A stretch of 46,369 nt of DNA from Flavobacteriales bacterium (GCA_018401455.1 JAGYKU010000019.1:1-46369); one strand, 5' to 3'. Positions 1-9,230 are shown, counted from the stretch's first letter. Made by a program: numbers and translations. Notes: a model not told the origin generated them from the letters alone.

Positions 1-102
1 TGCCTTGTCATAAACAGTTCCTCTAATGGTACCTGTCTTTTGAGCAGTTGCAATTCCAATCCATAAAAAAAGGATAGAACTGATAAATAAAATTTTCTTC
101 AC
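1..102 (-). CDS. Secreted protein with CarboxypepD_reg-like N-terminus (partial, runs off the window edge)
   Basis: Only the first 34 codons are present, starting at a GTG at 102-100 on the minus strand. They encode a Sec signal peptide (MKKILFISSILFLWIGIATA followed by Q) and then the segment TGTIRGTVYDKA. In Bacteroidota this pattern opens the carboxypeptidase-regulatory-like beta-sandwich found at the N-terminus of many TonB-dependent receptors and some other outer-membrane proteins. A TonB-dependent receptor is therefore the likeliest identity. The family cannot be confirmed because everything downstream lies outside the window. Confidence 0.6.
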   Translation of the reverse strand, partial: MKKILFISSILFLWIGIATAQKTGTIRGTVYDKA

Positions 103-225
103 TATATATTCAAATTACGATGAAACGCAAAAGTAAACATAAATTCGAAAGTGAGTACTTTTGAATAAAGAATGTAAAAGATAATTATATAAGTGGTCGA
201 ATTACGCTAAGGAAAGGAGGAGGAA

Positions 226-624
226 TTAATTTTTCCAACTTCCATATCCACCTTCAAGTTCCAAAACTGTTGTGAAGCCCATATTTTTCATCATAGAAAG
301 TGCTTTTCCGCTTCTACCACCAGACTGACAGTAAATTAAAACAGGTTTTGTTTTGTCTAATTTACCGATTTCATCTTGAAATGAGCCACTGTTAAAATCT
401 ATGTTAATAGCGTTTCCTATTTTGCCCCCATCATATTCTCCAGCTGTTCTAACATCTACTAACAAAACATCAGGATTTTTAGATAAATAATCTTTGAAAG
501 TTGTTTGACTAACGCGTTCTACTTTTTGGTCAGAAACTTCTGAATTTGTCGAATTTCCATTAGAAGATTGCGCACAACTAATTGATGTAAGTCCAATTGT
601 TAAGATAAAGATGATATTTTTCAT
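226..624 (-). CDS. Rhodanese-like domain lipoprotein
   Basis: This 132-residue protein starts with a short signal sequence ending TSIS-C (Cys17), consistent with a Bacteroidota lipoprotein lipobox, so it is probably anchored in the periplasm or outer membrane. Residues about 40-132 form a single rhodanese domain, including DVRTAGEYDGGKIGNAINI. The active-site loop is CQSGGRS, with catalytic Cys99. Rhodaneses move sulfane sulfur or act as redox/thiol modules; the substrate here is unknown. The gene is divergent from a peroxiredoxin across a 191 bp gap that holds promoter-like elements for both and a 13-bp direct repeat, so shared redox control is plausible but inferred. Confidence 0.88.
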   Translation of the reverse strand: MKNIIFILTIGLTSISCAQSSNGNSTNSEVSDQKVERVSQTTFKDYLSKNPDVLLVDVRTAGEYDGGKIGNAINIDFNSGSFQDEIGKLDKTKPVLIYCQSGGRSGKALSMMKNMGFTTVLELEGGYGSWKN

Positions 625-657
625 AGTATATTTTTTTAAAGTTTGATGAATAATTTA

Positions 658-665
658 CAAATGTA
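658..665 (-). promoter_or_regulatory. -7 promoter element of the rhodanese gene
   Basis: On the minus strand the sequence reads TACATTTG, an exact match to the Bacteroidota -7 consensus TAnnTTTG, 33 nt upstream of the rhodanese ATG. No clear -33 TTTG partner is seen. One copy of a 13-bp direct repeat (678-690) lies just upstream. Confidence 0.4.
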
Positions 666-677
666 ATCTTTTTATTA

Positions 678-794
678 CATCAATAATTGTGACCAAAGTT
701 ACACATAGAATTAAATTTAAAAAAATAAAAATAAGTTAGCTTTCTTCTTTGCTTAAGAGTTTTTGAAATGTTACTTTTGTGCATCAATAATTGT
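678..794. repeat. 13-bp direct repeat CATCAATAATTGT in a divergent promoter region
   Basis: The 13-mer CATCAATAATTGT occurs exactly at 678-690 and again at 782-794, in the same orientation. The first copy sits upstream of the rhodanese -7 element and the second immediately downstream of the peroxiredoxin -7 element. That placement would suit a shared regulator-binding site, although no known operator consensus is recognised. Confidence 0.45.
748..779 (+). promoter_or_regulatory. Bacteroidota-type promoter of the peroxiredoxin gene
   Basis: TTTG at 748-751 and TACTTTTG at 772-779 are separated by 20 nt. This matches the Bacteroidota primary-sigma consensus of a -33 TTTG and a -7 TAnnTTTG with 19-21 nt spacing. 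The peroxiredoxin ATG follows 36 nt downstream behind an A-rich leader with no Shine-Dalgarno. It is the best-formed promoter in the window. Confidence 0.65.
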
Positions 795-815
795 TAAACT
801 TAAAAAATAAAAATA

Positions 816-1442
816 ATGGCAGTTTTAGTAGGAAAAAAAGCCCCGAATTTCTCTGCAAGCGCAGTGATTAATGGATTTGAAATCGTTGAGAATTTCACAT
901 TAGAACAATTCAAAGGAAAGTATGTAATTTTATTCTTTTATCCAAAAGATTTTACTTTCGTTTGTCCAACAGAGTTATTCGCTTTTCAAGAAAGATTAAA
1001 AGATTTTGAAGACAGAAATGTACAGTTGATTGCTTGTTCTACAGATACAGAGCAATCTCACTGGGGATGGTTGAATATGGAGAAAAACAATGGTGGAATC
1101 AAAGGAGTAACATATCCAATTGTTGCAGATACCAACAAAACAATATCTTCAAACTATGATGTGTTGGCAGGAGAATTTGGATGGGACGATAATGGAGAAA
1201 TGATTGCAGAAGGTGAGTTAATCGCCTACAGAGGACTTTTCTTGATTGATAGAGAAGGAGTTGTTAGACACCAATTAGTTAATGATTTGCCATTGGGTAG
1301 AAACGTAGAAGAAGCTATCAGAATGGTTGATTCTTTACAATTCTTAGAAGAAAACGGAGAAGTTTGTCCAGCAAACTGGTCTAAAGGTCAAGATGGGTTA
1401 AAAGCAACTCACGAAGGAATAGCAGAATTTCTTTCAAAGTAA
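816..1442 (+). CDS. 2-Cys peroxiredoxin (AhpC/TSA family)
   Basis: This 208-residue cytoplasmic thiol peroxidase reduces H2O2 and organic hydroperoxides. The peroxidatic cysteine is Cys50 in FTFVCPTE. The resolving cysteine is Cys184 in GEVCPANW near the C-terminus, the arrangement of typical dimeric 2-Cys peroxiredoxins. The loop around residues 115-140 (GEFGWDDNGEMIAEGEL) is longer than in the classic E. coli AhpC. No ahpF reductase is adjacent, so the electron donor is probably thioredoxin (inference). A strong promoter match lies upstream and an intrinsic terminator 27 nt downstream, so the gene appears monocistronic. Confidence 0.96.
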   Translation: MAVLVGKKAPNFSASAVINGFEIVENFTLEQFKGKYVILFFYPKDFTFVCPTELFAFQERLKDFEDRNVQLIACSTDTEQSHWGWLNMEKNNGGIKGVTYPIVADTNKTISSNYDVLAGEFGWDDNGEMIAEGELIAYRGLFLIDREGVVRHQLVNDLPLGRNVEEAIRMVDSLQFLEENGEVCPANWSKGQDGLKATHEGIAEFLSK

Positions 1443-1468
1443 TTCTAATTAAATATTTAATTCAGAAA

Positions 1469-1499
1469 AGGCTTCGTTGTTAATAACGAGGCCTTTTTT
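1469..1499 (+). terminator. Rho-independent terminator after the peroxiredoxin gene
   Basis: A 10-bp stem (1469-1478 with 1485-1494, one G-T wobble) with a 6-nt loop is followed by a T run to 1499. It lies 27 nt after the peroxiredoxin stop codon. Confidence 0.85.
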
Positions 1500-1613
1500 G
1501 GTTTTAGGTCTATTTTCATCATATAATCATTATTCTGTATCACATAATAAAGTTTTATAAGACTTAAAATAATTGTTCTTCAGTTTTTGGCAGATTTGTA
1601 GTACTTTCGAAAT

Positions 1614-3977
1614 GTGAATAAGTTTCAAAGAATAAAACATTTGCCCAAAAGAGTTGCTCATTGGGTTTGGCGAAAGAAATATTGGTTTCTATCTGCTTGG
1701 GCTGTAATTTTTGTTATCTGGTTGTTTTGCACTCCTGATGAATTTTTTGAAGATCCTACTTGTACAGTTTTAACAGACGAAAAAGGAAATATTCTCAACG
1801 CTAGAATTGCAGATGATGGTCAGTGGCGTTTTCCCCCTAGAACTAATGTTCCAGAAAAATTTAAACAAGCAATACTACAGTTCGAAGATAGGAGTTTTTA
1901 TGAACATATGGGGTTTAGTTTTAGTGCTTTTGGACGAGCTATGAAACAAAATATTAGTGTAGGGAAAGTTGTGAGTGGAGGAAGTACGATTACGATGCAA
2001 GTAGTAAGATTATCCAGAAAAGGGCAGGGGAGAACTGTTTCTGAAAAAGTAGTAGAGGTTTTTCAAGCTACTAGAATGGAGTGGACTTATTCCAAAGACG
2101 AAATCTTGGCAATGTATGCTTCCAATGCTCCGATGGGAGGAAATGTGGTAGGGATAGATGCAGCGGCTTGGCGCTATTTCGGAAGAAAAGCAGAGGATTT
2201 AAGTTGGGCAGAAGCTTCTTTGTTGGCAGTTTTGCCCAATGCGCCAGGATTATTACATCTTTCTAAAAACAGACCGAAATTATTGAACAAAAGGAATCGA
2301 CTTTTAGAGAGATTGTATGAAGTGGGTATCATCGATAAAACGGAACTGAAATTGGCTAAATCAGAACCTTTACCAATAGCACCACCAAACTTACCCAACT
2401 TAGCGCCACACGTAATTGAACAAGCCATTCGAAAAGGAATGAAAGGCAAATGGGTAAAAACGAATTTGGATATGTTTTTACAGGAAGAATTAATCAAATT
2501 AGTAGCGTTTCACCATCAAAATCTAAAAGAAAATCAAATTCATAATGCCGCAGTTTTGGTGATGGACATTGAAACTGGAAAAGTTGTGGCTTATGTAGGA
2601 AATACAACTGATGATAAAAACGAACACGGCAACCAAGTCGATATCATTCAGGCGCCAAGAAGTACAGGAAGTATTCTCAAACCCTTTTTGTATGCCAGTA
2701 TGATTGAAGATGGCATCATTACTCCCAATCAATTGATTCCAGATGTCCCAATGATTTTGAGCGGTTATGCTCCCAAAAATTATGATTATAAATATGATGG
2801 AGTAGTGCCAGCGCACAAGGCGTTGTCTCGCTCTTTGAATGTTCCTATTGTTAAAATGCTAAAAGATTATGGTGTTCAAAGATTTCATCAAAAACTTAAC
2901 GATATTGGAATGTCAACTATCAATAGACCAAGCAATGACTATGGTTTGTCTTTGATTTTGGGAGGAGCTGAGACTACTTTGTGGGACTTGTGTACAATTT
3001 ATGGAAATATGGCCGTGACGCTCAATGATTTTGAAAAAGGCAAGAAAAATAAATTTGTAGATTTTCAATTGTATCAAAAAACAAACAGTTTTTCAAATCA
3101 TAAAACTTTCAGTCCTGCTGCTGTTTGGAGTACTTTTGAAGCCATGCTTCAAGTAGCAAGACCTGAAGAAGATTCGCAATGGCAACAATTTAATACTTCA
3201 AAAAAGATTGCATGGAAAACAGGGACTTCTTATGGTTTTAGAGATGCATGGGCAGTGGGAGTAACACCAAAATATGTAGTAGGCGTATGGGTAGGAAATG
3301 CAGAAGGAGAAGGCAGACCAGGATTAGTAGGAGTGAAAGTAGCAGCTCCCATTTTGTTTGATGTTTTTTCAAAATTATCAAATTCTAGTTGGTTTTCACC
3401 TCCTTATGATAATATGGAAAGTGTAGCAATTTGCAAGCATTCAGGTTTTAAAGCGTCCACGATTTGCCCAGATGTTGATACTGTACATGTACCGAGTTCT
3501 TGCAAAAATGCGAGTGCTTGTCCTTATCACAAAATAATACATTTGGATGCAAATGGTCAAAGGGTAAATAGTACTTGCGAATTGCCCATGAATATGATTT
3601 CAAAACCATGGTTTGTACTTCCTCCTATTGCTGAAAAATATTACAGATACAAAAATCCAACTTATATGTCATTGCCTCCTTACAGAACAGGTTGTTCTTT
3701 TGATGAAACTCAAAAACCTTTAGTAATTGTATATCCCAAACCTCAGAGTAATATTTATTTACCAAAATTATTGGATGAAACAGAAGGGAAAGCCGTTTTT
3801 GAAGCTTCGCATAATGATAGTGAAGCAGTTATTTATTGGCATTTGGACGAAAAATACATTGGAGAAACCATTGGTATTCACGAGATGGAGTTTCAACCAA
3901 CTATTGGCGAACATGTCCTTAAAATTGTAGATGCAGATGGATTTGAAACTTCTGTGAGTTTTGCTGTAGTGAAATAA
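1614..3977 (+). CDS. pbpC: Penicillin-binding protein 1C (bifunctional glycosyltransferase/transpeptidase)
   Basis: This 787-residue class A PBP polymerises lipid II and carries a transpeptidase domain. A single membrane anchor spans about residues 24-39. The GT51 glycosyltransferase domain shows EDRSFYEHMG (catalytic Glu91) and GGSTITMQ. The transpeptidase motifs are SILK (Ser353/Lys356), SLN (407-409) and KTG (535-537). A C-terminal region of about 200 residues with several cysteines is typical of the PBP1C extension; the usual alpha2-macroglobulin partner (YfhM) is not in the window. The start is a GTG: the ATG three bases upstream is out of frame and runs straight into a stop. A near-match -7 element (TACTTTCG, 1602-1609) ends only 4 nt before this GTG. 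Confidence 0.96.
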   Translation: MNKFQRIKHLPKRVAHWVWRKKYWFLSAWAVIFVIWLFCTPDEFFEDPTCTVLTDEKGNILNARIADDGQWRFPPRTNVPEKFKQAILQFEDRSFYEHMGFSFSAFGRAMKQNISVGKVVSGGSTITMQVVRLSRKGQGRTVSEKVVEVFQATRMEWTYSKDEILAMYASNAPMGGNVVGIDAAAWRYFGRKAEDLSWAEASLLAVLPNAPGLLHLSKNRPKLLNKRNRLLERLYEVGIIDKTELKLAKSEPLPIAPPNLPNLAPHVIEQAIRKGMKGKWVKTNLDMFLQEELIKLVAFHHQNLKENQIHNAAVLVMDIETGKVVAYVGNTTDDKNEHGNQVDIIQAPRSTGSILKPFLYASMIEDGIITPNQLIPDVPMILSGYAPKNYDYKYDGVVPAHKALSRSLNVPIVKMLKDYGVQRFHQKLNDIGMSTINRPSNDYGLSLILGGAETTLWDLCTIYGNMAVTLNDFEKGKKNKFVDFQLYQKTNSFSNHKTFSPAAVWSTFEAMLQVARPEEDSQWQQFNTSKKIAWKTGTSYGFRDAWAVGVTPKYVVGVWVGNAEGEGRPGLVGVKVAAPILFDVFSKLSNSSWFSPPYDNMESVAICKHSGFKASTICPDVDTVHVPSSCKNASACPYHKIIHLDANGQRVNSTCELPMNMISKPWFVLPPIAEKYYRYKNPTYMSLPPYRTGCSFDETQKPLVIVYPKPQSNIYLPKLLDETEGKAVFEASHNDSEAVIYWHLDEKYIGETIGIHEMEFQPTIGEHVLKIVDADGFETSVSFAVVK

Positions 3978-5653
3978 GAATTAGAAAATGAAGTAATAGT
4001 AATTTCTAATAGTTATAAAATGAATCCTTCATTTGAAATTGTAAATAACTGATTGTATTACAATATGATTTTAGAATAATTTTCAATTGGAATTGATTAA
4101 TAAAATGTAATTTTGGTTTAATGAAATTAGGAATTATGTTTAGCAATTGTAAGCCAGTTGTAATCCAAATGGCTATAGAAACCTGCAGAGTGGATATTTC
4201 AGAACCTAACAATCACGTGATAAGTAACAACGAAATAATAAATAGACTTAAAGAAGGAAAACAGTGCTTAGACAGGATGCCGAGTTATTGGCCTGTTAAT
4301 TTGCCTTTTATTCAAAATTCATGATGCCTATTATCACACCAATATTAGTAATAGCAATTTTAACTATGTTGAATTTACAGTTGTTACTCAGAAGAAATTG
4401 ATGAATTCTGCGCTATTTTGCAAAGAAATAATCACTATTTTCGAGATTTTCTTCTTTGAGGATTAGTCAAAAGTCCATATCAGTAATTCAATTAACATTG
4501 ATATGATTGGTTTGGCAAAAATAATCGTTGACCTTAAGGAAAATCAGCATTTTCTTTTTATGTTCTTCATTATCCAAAGTTCATATTTTCATCTTCCACA
4601 AAGTTGGTTTTACATAAGAAATGCAGATAAGAGCTTATGGCACAATAAAAAGTGATAACTGAAGAATAAGGCCTATGAAGGTATACTTAATATGCTTTTA
4701 AAATGAAAATGACATAACGAAGACAAGCAACTTCCGACATTATTAAAGAATTAGTACTGTATCATAAAGGCTTAAAAAGTTTGTTTATAAAGAGTTTATA
4801 CCAAATCGGTTATTTTTCATCAATGAAAAAAATCGATGTTTCATTAGGCTAAAGAATGGAACTCAATTATTATAAATTATGAATTTAGAAGGGTGTAATT
4901 GATAATAAATTTAATCATCTAATCTGGGAGAAATAGATATAAGTAACTTTTCAGAACTTCAACCAAAACAATACAAATTTGTGGTAATGTGAAAAACGAA
5001 TACCGCATTAAGAAAATCACTATGAAGTTGATATAGAAATGAAACAATATATTTATGACTTGGCTGAAAACTTTGTGTCATTAACACCGATAGATAAGGT
5101 AAAGCGCTTTAATATTATGACACATGAGCGCCTAGATTGGATAAAAATTTTTCTTTGGGTAAGATTGACTGAATTTGTTGCTGAATATAAAATTAAAATC
5201 AAATATGGATACTCAATAAGTTTGAATAGAATTTAAAACTAGAAGAATATGAACAGGGAACTAAATGATAGAAGAGCGCAATTACATGATAGTGTTCAAC
5301 ACATGCTTATATATTACAAGCACATCAATTAGCATTTATTTAATCAACTTATTTATTGAATAAATGCTCATTCACTTTAACTTATAAAGGATGCTTTTCA
5401 AATAAATCTTCTTGTAATACCTCAGTATCAAATCTTTGTTTTTCGTTTCAAATCAGTATCATCTGCGTTTCATTTGAATTAGGAAGAATGAAAAAATACA
5501 TGAATTCTAAGGCTAGACTTTTCAATTATATTGATATTTTAGTATGAAAATAATTTGTTTCATTGTACATAACATAATGTACTTTGTACAAAGACTTCGA
5601 AGTGTCGGAAGTCTTCTGGTCTTTGTCTTAAAGTCCTATAATCAAAAAAATAT
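3978..5653. other. 1.7 kb gene-poor stretch, probable gene relic
   Basis: No convincing gene was found on either strand between pbpC and the TonB receptor. The longest frames are short and broken by stops: 4121-4324 (67 codons), 4503-4652 (about 50 codons, ending ADKSLWHNKK), 5039-5236 (65 codons) and 5249-5332 (27 codons). Their translations contain protein-like, non-repetitive stretches such as YDLAENFVSLTPIDK, which suggests a decayed gene or genes, but no family was recognised. No inverted terminal repeats, transposase fragments or tRNA were seen. A compound hairpin lies near the right end (5588-5626). Confidence 0.5.
5588..5626 (-). terminator. Compound hairpin downstream of the TonB receptor gene
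   Basis: The outer arms ACAAAGAC (5588-5595) and GTCTTTGT (5619-5626) can pair. AAGACTTC (5591-5598) can instead pair with GAAGTCTT (5608-5615), and ACTTCGAAGT (5594-5603) is itself a palindrome. The structure begins 27 nt past the receptor stop on the minus strand. No T run follows, so this is not a canonical intrinsic terminator; it could be a 3'-end stabiliser. Confidence 0.3.
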
Positions 5654-8098
5654 TTAAAAGTTAGCCTTCAATCCCAAATTAAATACTCTTGGCATTCCAG
5701 GTCTTAATCCTGCTGGTCTTTGAGCAACAACATAAGTCTGATTGGTAATATTTAGTGCATTAGTAAAAAGCGAAATGTTGTTGTGAAGTCTATAATTTGC
5801 ACTTGCATCCAAGACCAAATAAGAGTCGGTTTTTTCTTTGTCTTCAATTGCTCCTTCTCCAGGCATAGTTCTCATTGCATCCATATATCTTGTGCTTAGA
5901 TTTACAGAGAATTTTTTGTGCTCTAGACTTATAGATGCTGTAAATTGATTGTTGGCAAGATATGGAAACTGATCTCCTTCTGTAACTGCGCCCCAGTCTC
6001 CAAAGGTACTTTCAAAAGAGGTTTGAAATATTGCATCGGTGTAAGTGTAGTTGAAAGAAATGGGTAAATTAAATTTACTTTTTTCCTTTTTAGATAACAC
6101 ATCATAACTTATCATAAATTCTACACCTTGTGCTAATACTTGACCTGCGTTAAACTGCTCACCAGTTCCTGCTCCACCACCTGCTGCAAAGTCTGAACCT
6201 AATAAATTGCTGTAATCGTTTCTGTAAACTACCAACTGACCAGAAAGTGCATTTTTGGTATATCGGTATCCCACTTCAATATTGATGCTTTCTTCTGCTT
6301 GAGATCCCACTTGAGAGCTTGGAGGTGAAAATCCTTTGTGAACTCCTGCAAAAGCACTCATATAAGGATTGAATTTATAGTCTAGTCCAGCACCTGGAAT
6401 AAAAACACCTACTTGATTGCTTCTTTCATTTAGATTTTCTCCAGTTCTGTTCACATCATTTTTACCATAATCAATTCTTGCCATAGTGATATTTTCATAT
6501 CTCAAACCAGGAGTAAATGAAAAGTTTTTGTATTTGAGTTGGTATTGTATATAACTTGCTATAGCGCTTGCATTATCAATTCGATTACTTTCTGTTCCCG
6601 GAATTCCATTGGTTCTTAGTTGAAGATTTCCTCCCACCATTGCATATTTGTCTTCCCATTGGAAACGATCGGCCGCATCTTCGTGTATTCTAAGTCCTAA
6701 GTCGATGTGATGAGAAAACTCTCCTGTTTTAAATAATGAATGTAATGCAGTTTGAACTCCTCTTGAATAATACTTTCTATTGTTTGCTTTCACAGTCAAT
6801 GCTCCATAATTAGCATCATTTTTTCCAGTCATAATTTCATAAGAATCGTGGTAATTCTCTGGATTATTCAAAACGTTTGCAATACTGTTTTTTGTGCCTG
6901 TACTGTCTTCAATTTTGTCTAGTTTGTACCAATTTCTCGCAAACTCAGTATGGTAAACTGTGGTTGCTAAACTGATGTTTTTTGTGAATTTAGCAAAATG
7001 TGTTGCCGAAAACTGTGTTTGAGAAGTCGTAATCACATCTTCTTGTGAAGCAGCATACCTTCTAAATGGGTTTTGAGCATAGTCATTTTCAGTAAGTCCT
7101 AAGTAGGTTTCGTTTGAAACTTCATTGGCTTGACCAATTTTGAAGGTTAAAGATTGATAAATTTTAGCATCTTGATTGGTGTTTACTCTAAACTTTGCCA
7201 AATAATCTTTTTTATCAAAACCTGTGTTTCCTCCATTGTCTAGTTGTTTGAATCCATCCGAACTGTATTGGAAAGTTTCTACCATATAGGCAACATTTTT
7301 GTGAGAATTACCTACGAAAGCGTGAAGATTTCTACCTCCAAAACTTCCACCTAACAAGCTAATTTTACCTGAAAAATCATTGGGGATATCTGTGGAAATA
7401 AAGTTGATTGCGCCTCCAGTTGTGTAAGGTCCATTTTTGATTTGACTGCTTCCTTTTGAAACTTCTACTCCTTGCATTCTTCCAATGGTTGGGAAATAAT
7501 AAGCTGCTGGAGCAGCATAAGGTGCTGGCGCCATTAGAATACCATCTTCCATAACAGTAATTTTAGAATTTCTTTCAACTCCAGTTCCTCTTAGTCCAAT
7601 ATTAGGTCTCAATCCGAATCCGTCTTCTTCCTGAATATTTACGCCAGGGATATTTCGAAGTACTCTGTTCGCATCTGTAAAACTGTATTTTTCTAGTTCT
7701 TTTGGAGAAATATACTGCACAGATCCTGGAACATCTTGTAGTCCTTGATTTCTTTTGCTTAGAAAAACCATTTCTTGCAATGTTGAAGTGTTTTCACTGA
7801 TATTGAAATCTAAACTAAGTGTTTCACCATTTTTTATATTAATTTCTTTTTTAATAGTTTTATAACCAATATTTGAAACAATTAATGTATGCTTTCCTTC
7901 TGGTACATTGTCAATTTTGTAAAAACCATTTGCATTGGTTGCTGCTCCATAATTGGTTCTATCCAAATAAACATTTACACCAGAAATAGCATTGACGCTA
8001 TCACTCGATTTTACAAATCCAGAAATAGAACTTGTTTGAGCATTAAAGTTAAGTGTGATAAGGAGTAATAATACTGAAGTGAAAATATATTTTTTCAT
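5654..8098 (-). CDS. TonB-dependent outer-membrane receptor (FecA-like)
   Basis: This 814-residue protein has a Sec signal peptide (residues 1-20), a CarboxypepD_reg-like beta-sandwich (about 23-110; SISGFVKSSDSV, then GFYKIDNVPEGKHTLIVSNIGY), a plug domain (about 118-235; RNIPGVNIQEEDGFGLRPNI, LRGTG) and a 22-strand-type barrel ending in the aromatic residue of LGLKANF. The plug sequence most resembles the Fe(III)-dicitrate/FecA-like receptors common in Bacteroidota. The substrate is probably a ferric chelate, but this is inferred. No FecR/FecI-type sigma/anti-sigma genes or PepSY genes are adjacent, and no Fur box was recognised. A weak promoter-like pair (TTG, 20 nt, GAATTTTG) lies upstream of the ATG. 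Confidence 0.9.
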   Translation of the reverse strand: MKKYIFTSVLLLLITLNFNAQTSSISGFVKSSDSVNAISGVNVYLDRTNYGAATNANGFYKIDNVPEGKHTLIVSNIGYKTIKKEINIKNGETLSLDFNISENTSTLQEMVFLSKRNQGLQDVPGSVQYISPKELEKYSFTDANRVLRNIPGVNIQEEDGFGLRPNIGLRGTGVERNSKITVMEDGILMAPAPYAAPAAYYFPTIGRMQGVEVSKGSSQIKNGPYTTGGAINFISTDIPNDFSGKISLLGGSFGGRNLHAFVGNSHKNVAYMVETFQYSSDGFKQLDNGGNTGFDKKDYLAKFRVNTNQDAKIYQSLTFKIGQANEVSNETYLGLTENDYAQNPFRRYAASQEDVITTSQTQFSATHFAKFTKNISLATTVYHTEFARNWYKLDKIEDSTGTKNSIANVLNNPENYHDSYEIMTGKNDANYGALTVKANNRKYYSRGVQTALHSLFKTGEFSHHIDLGLRIHEDAADRFQWEDKYAMVGGNLQLRTNGIPGTESNRIDNASAIASYIQYQLKYKNFSFTPGLRYENITMARIDYGKNDVNRTGENLNERSNQVGVFIPGAGLDYKFNPYMSAFAGVHKGFSPPSSQVGSQAEESINIEVGYRYTKNALSGQLVVYRNDYSNLLGSDFAAGGGAGTGEQFNAGQVLAQGVEFMISYDVLSKKEKSKFNLPISFNYTYTDAIFQTSFESTFGDWGAVTEGDQFPYLANNQFTASISLEHKKFSVNLSTRYMDAMRTMPGEGAIEDKEKTDSYLVLDASANYRLHNNISLFTNALNITNQTYVVAQRPAGLRPGMPRVFNLGLKANF

Positions 8099-8340
8099 TT
8101 TTTTGTATTTGTGTTTGTTTTAATTTTACGGTGCAAAATTCTTATTTAAATTAGTTCTAAACAATACCATAAAAGAGGTATATTAAAATATAGCCAATCA
8201 TTTTAATGGTTATGTTGCTTGTAGTTAGCGTTTTGTAATTTCTCTGCGTTATTAAGAATTATTCGTTGATGATTAATTTTTAATATAGTTTATCGAAGTG
8301 TTTCTCAAATTATCTTTATACAACTTAAAAAGCAGACAGT

Positions 8341-9183
8341 ATGAAGTTGATAGCAGACAGTGGTTCCACAAAAACAGACTGGGTCTTAGTAGATGATGGA
8401 AAAGTGGTCAAAGAGTTTAATACCATCGGGCTCAATCCCTATATGAATACCAAGGAAATGATAATGGATTCCATTAGAAATGAATTGATGCCAACTTTCT
8501 GTACTTCCAATATTAAGAATACTCATTTAATTGAATTTTATGGTGCAGGTTGCTCCATAGATTCTAAATCAAAAATTATCAAAGATGCTTTACATAGTTT
8601 TTTTCCTTTTTCAGAAATTACCGTAAACCATGATTTGCTGGGAGCAGCAAAGGCGGCCTGTGGTAATAAAAAAGGAATAGCCGTAATTCTTGGAACGGGA
8701 AGTAATAGTTGTTTTTTTGATGGAAATCAAATTATCGACAACGTCATTTCTTTGGGATACATTTTAGGGGATGAAGGAAGTGGTTGTTATATGGGAAAGA
8801 GGATTTTACAAGATTATTTGAATAAAGATATGCCAGAATCTTTGAGAGAAATATTGTTTGATGAAAAAGGAATCACTACCGAAATTGTATTTGAAAATGT
8901 ATATAAAAAACCAAGACCCAACAAATATATGGCTTCATTTAGTACTTGGATCAGCAAACATTACAAACAACAACCGTATTTACAAAAACTAGTAGAAAAT
9001 TCATTTGACGATTTTTTCAATCAACATATCATCAAATATAAAAATCATAAAACATTACCGATAAATGTTGTAGGGTCTGTTGGATTTGCTTTTCAAGATG
9101 AATTAAGGAAAGTAGCTTTGAAACATAAATGCAAAATTGGCAATGTAATCAAGTCACCTTTGGAGGGATTGATAAAGATTTAA
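8341..9183 (+). CDS. BadF/BadG/BcrA/BcrD-family ATPase, N-acetylglucosamine-kinase type
   Basis: This 280-residue sugar-kinase/actin-fold protein has phosphate-1 loop DSGSTKTDW (residues 6-14), a second nucleotide-binding loop GTGSNSC near residues 119-125, and GDEGSG near residues 143-148. These features match the eukaryotic-type N-acetylglucosamine kinases and their widespread Bacteroidota relatives. A cytoplasmic role in phosphorylating amino sugars, for example recycled from peptidoglycan, is plausible; the substrate is not determined by the sequence. It is followed 47 nt later by a lipoprotein gene on the same strand. Confidence 0.88.
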   Translation: MKLIADSGSTKTDWVLVDDGKVVKEFNTIGLNPYMNTKEMIMDSIRNELMPTFCTSNIKNTHLIEFYGAGCSIDSKSKIIKDALHSFFPFSEITVNHDLLGAAKAACGNKKGIAVILGTGSNSCFFDGNQIIDNVISLGYILGDEGSGCYMGKRILQDYLNKDMPESLREILFDEKGITTEIVFENVYKKPRPNKYMASFSTWISKHYKQQPYLQKLVENSFDDFFNQHIIKYKNHKTLPINVVGSVGFAFQDELRKVALKHKCKIGNVIKSPLEGLIKI

Positions 9184-9230
9184 AATTTGGTACAAAATGT
9201 GAATGTCGTATAGAAACCAAACTTAATTAT

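Noticed and set aside
2174-2816. Minus-strand frames of 97-107 codons inside pbpC
   Set aside because: They lie wholly within a gene with all catalytic motifs intact and show no recognisable domain or upstream signal.
5356-5547. 63-codon plus-strand frame in the gene-poor stretch
   Set aside because: Cys/Ser/Phe-rich with no leader or recognisable family; treated as noise or relic.
9129-9230. Upstream extension of the lipoprotein frame to 9129
   Set aside because: It would overlap the kinase gene and place the lipoprotein signal 34 residues inside the protein; the ATG at 9231 gives a proper signal.
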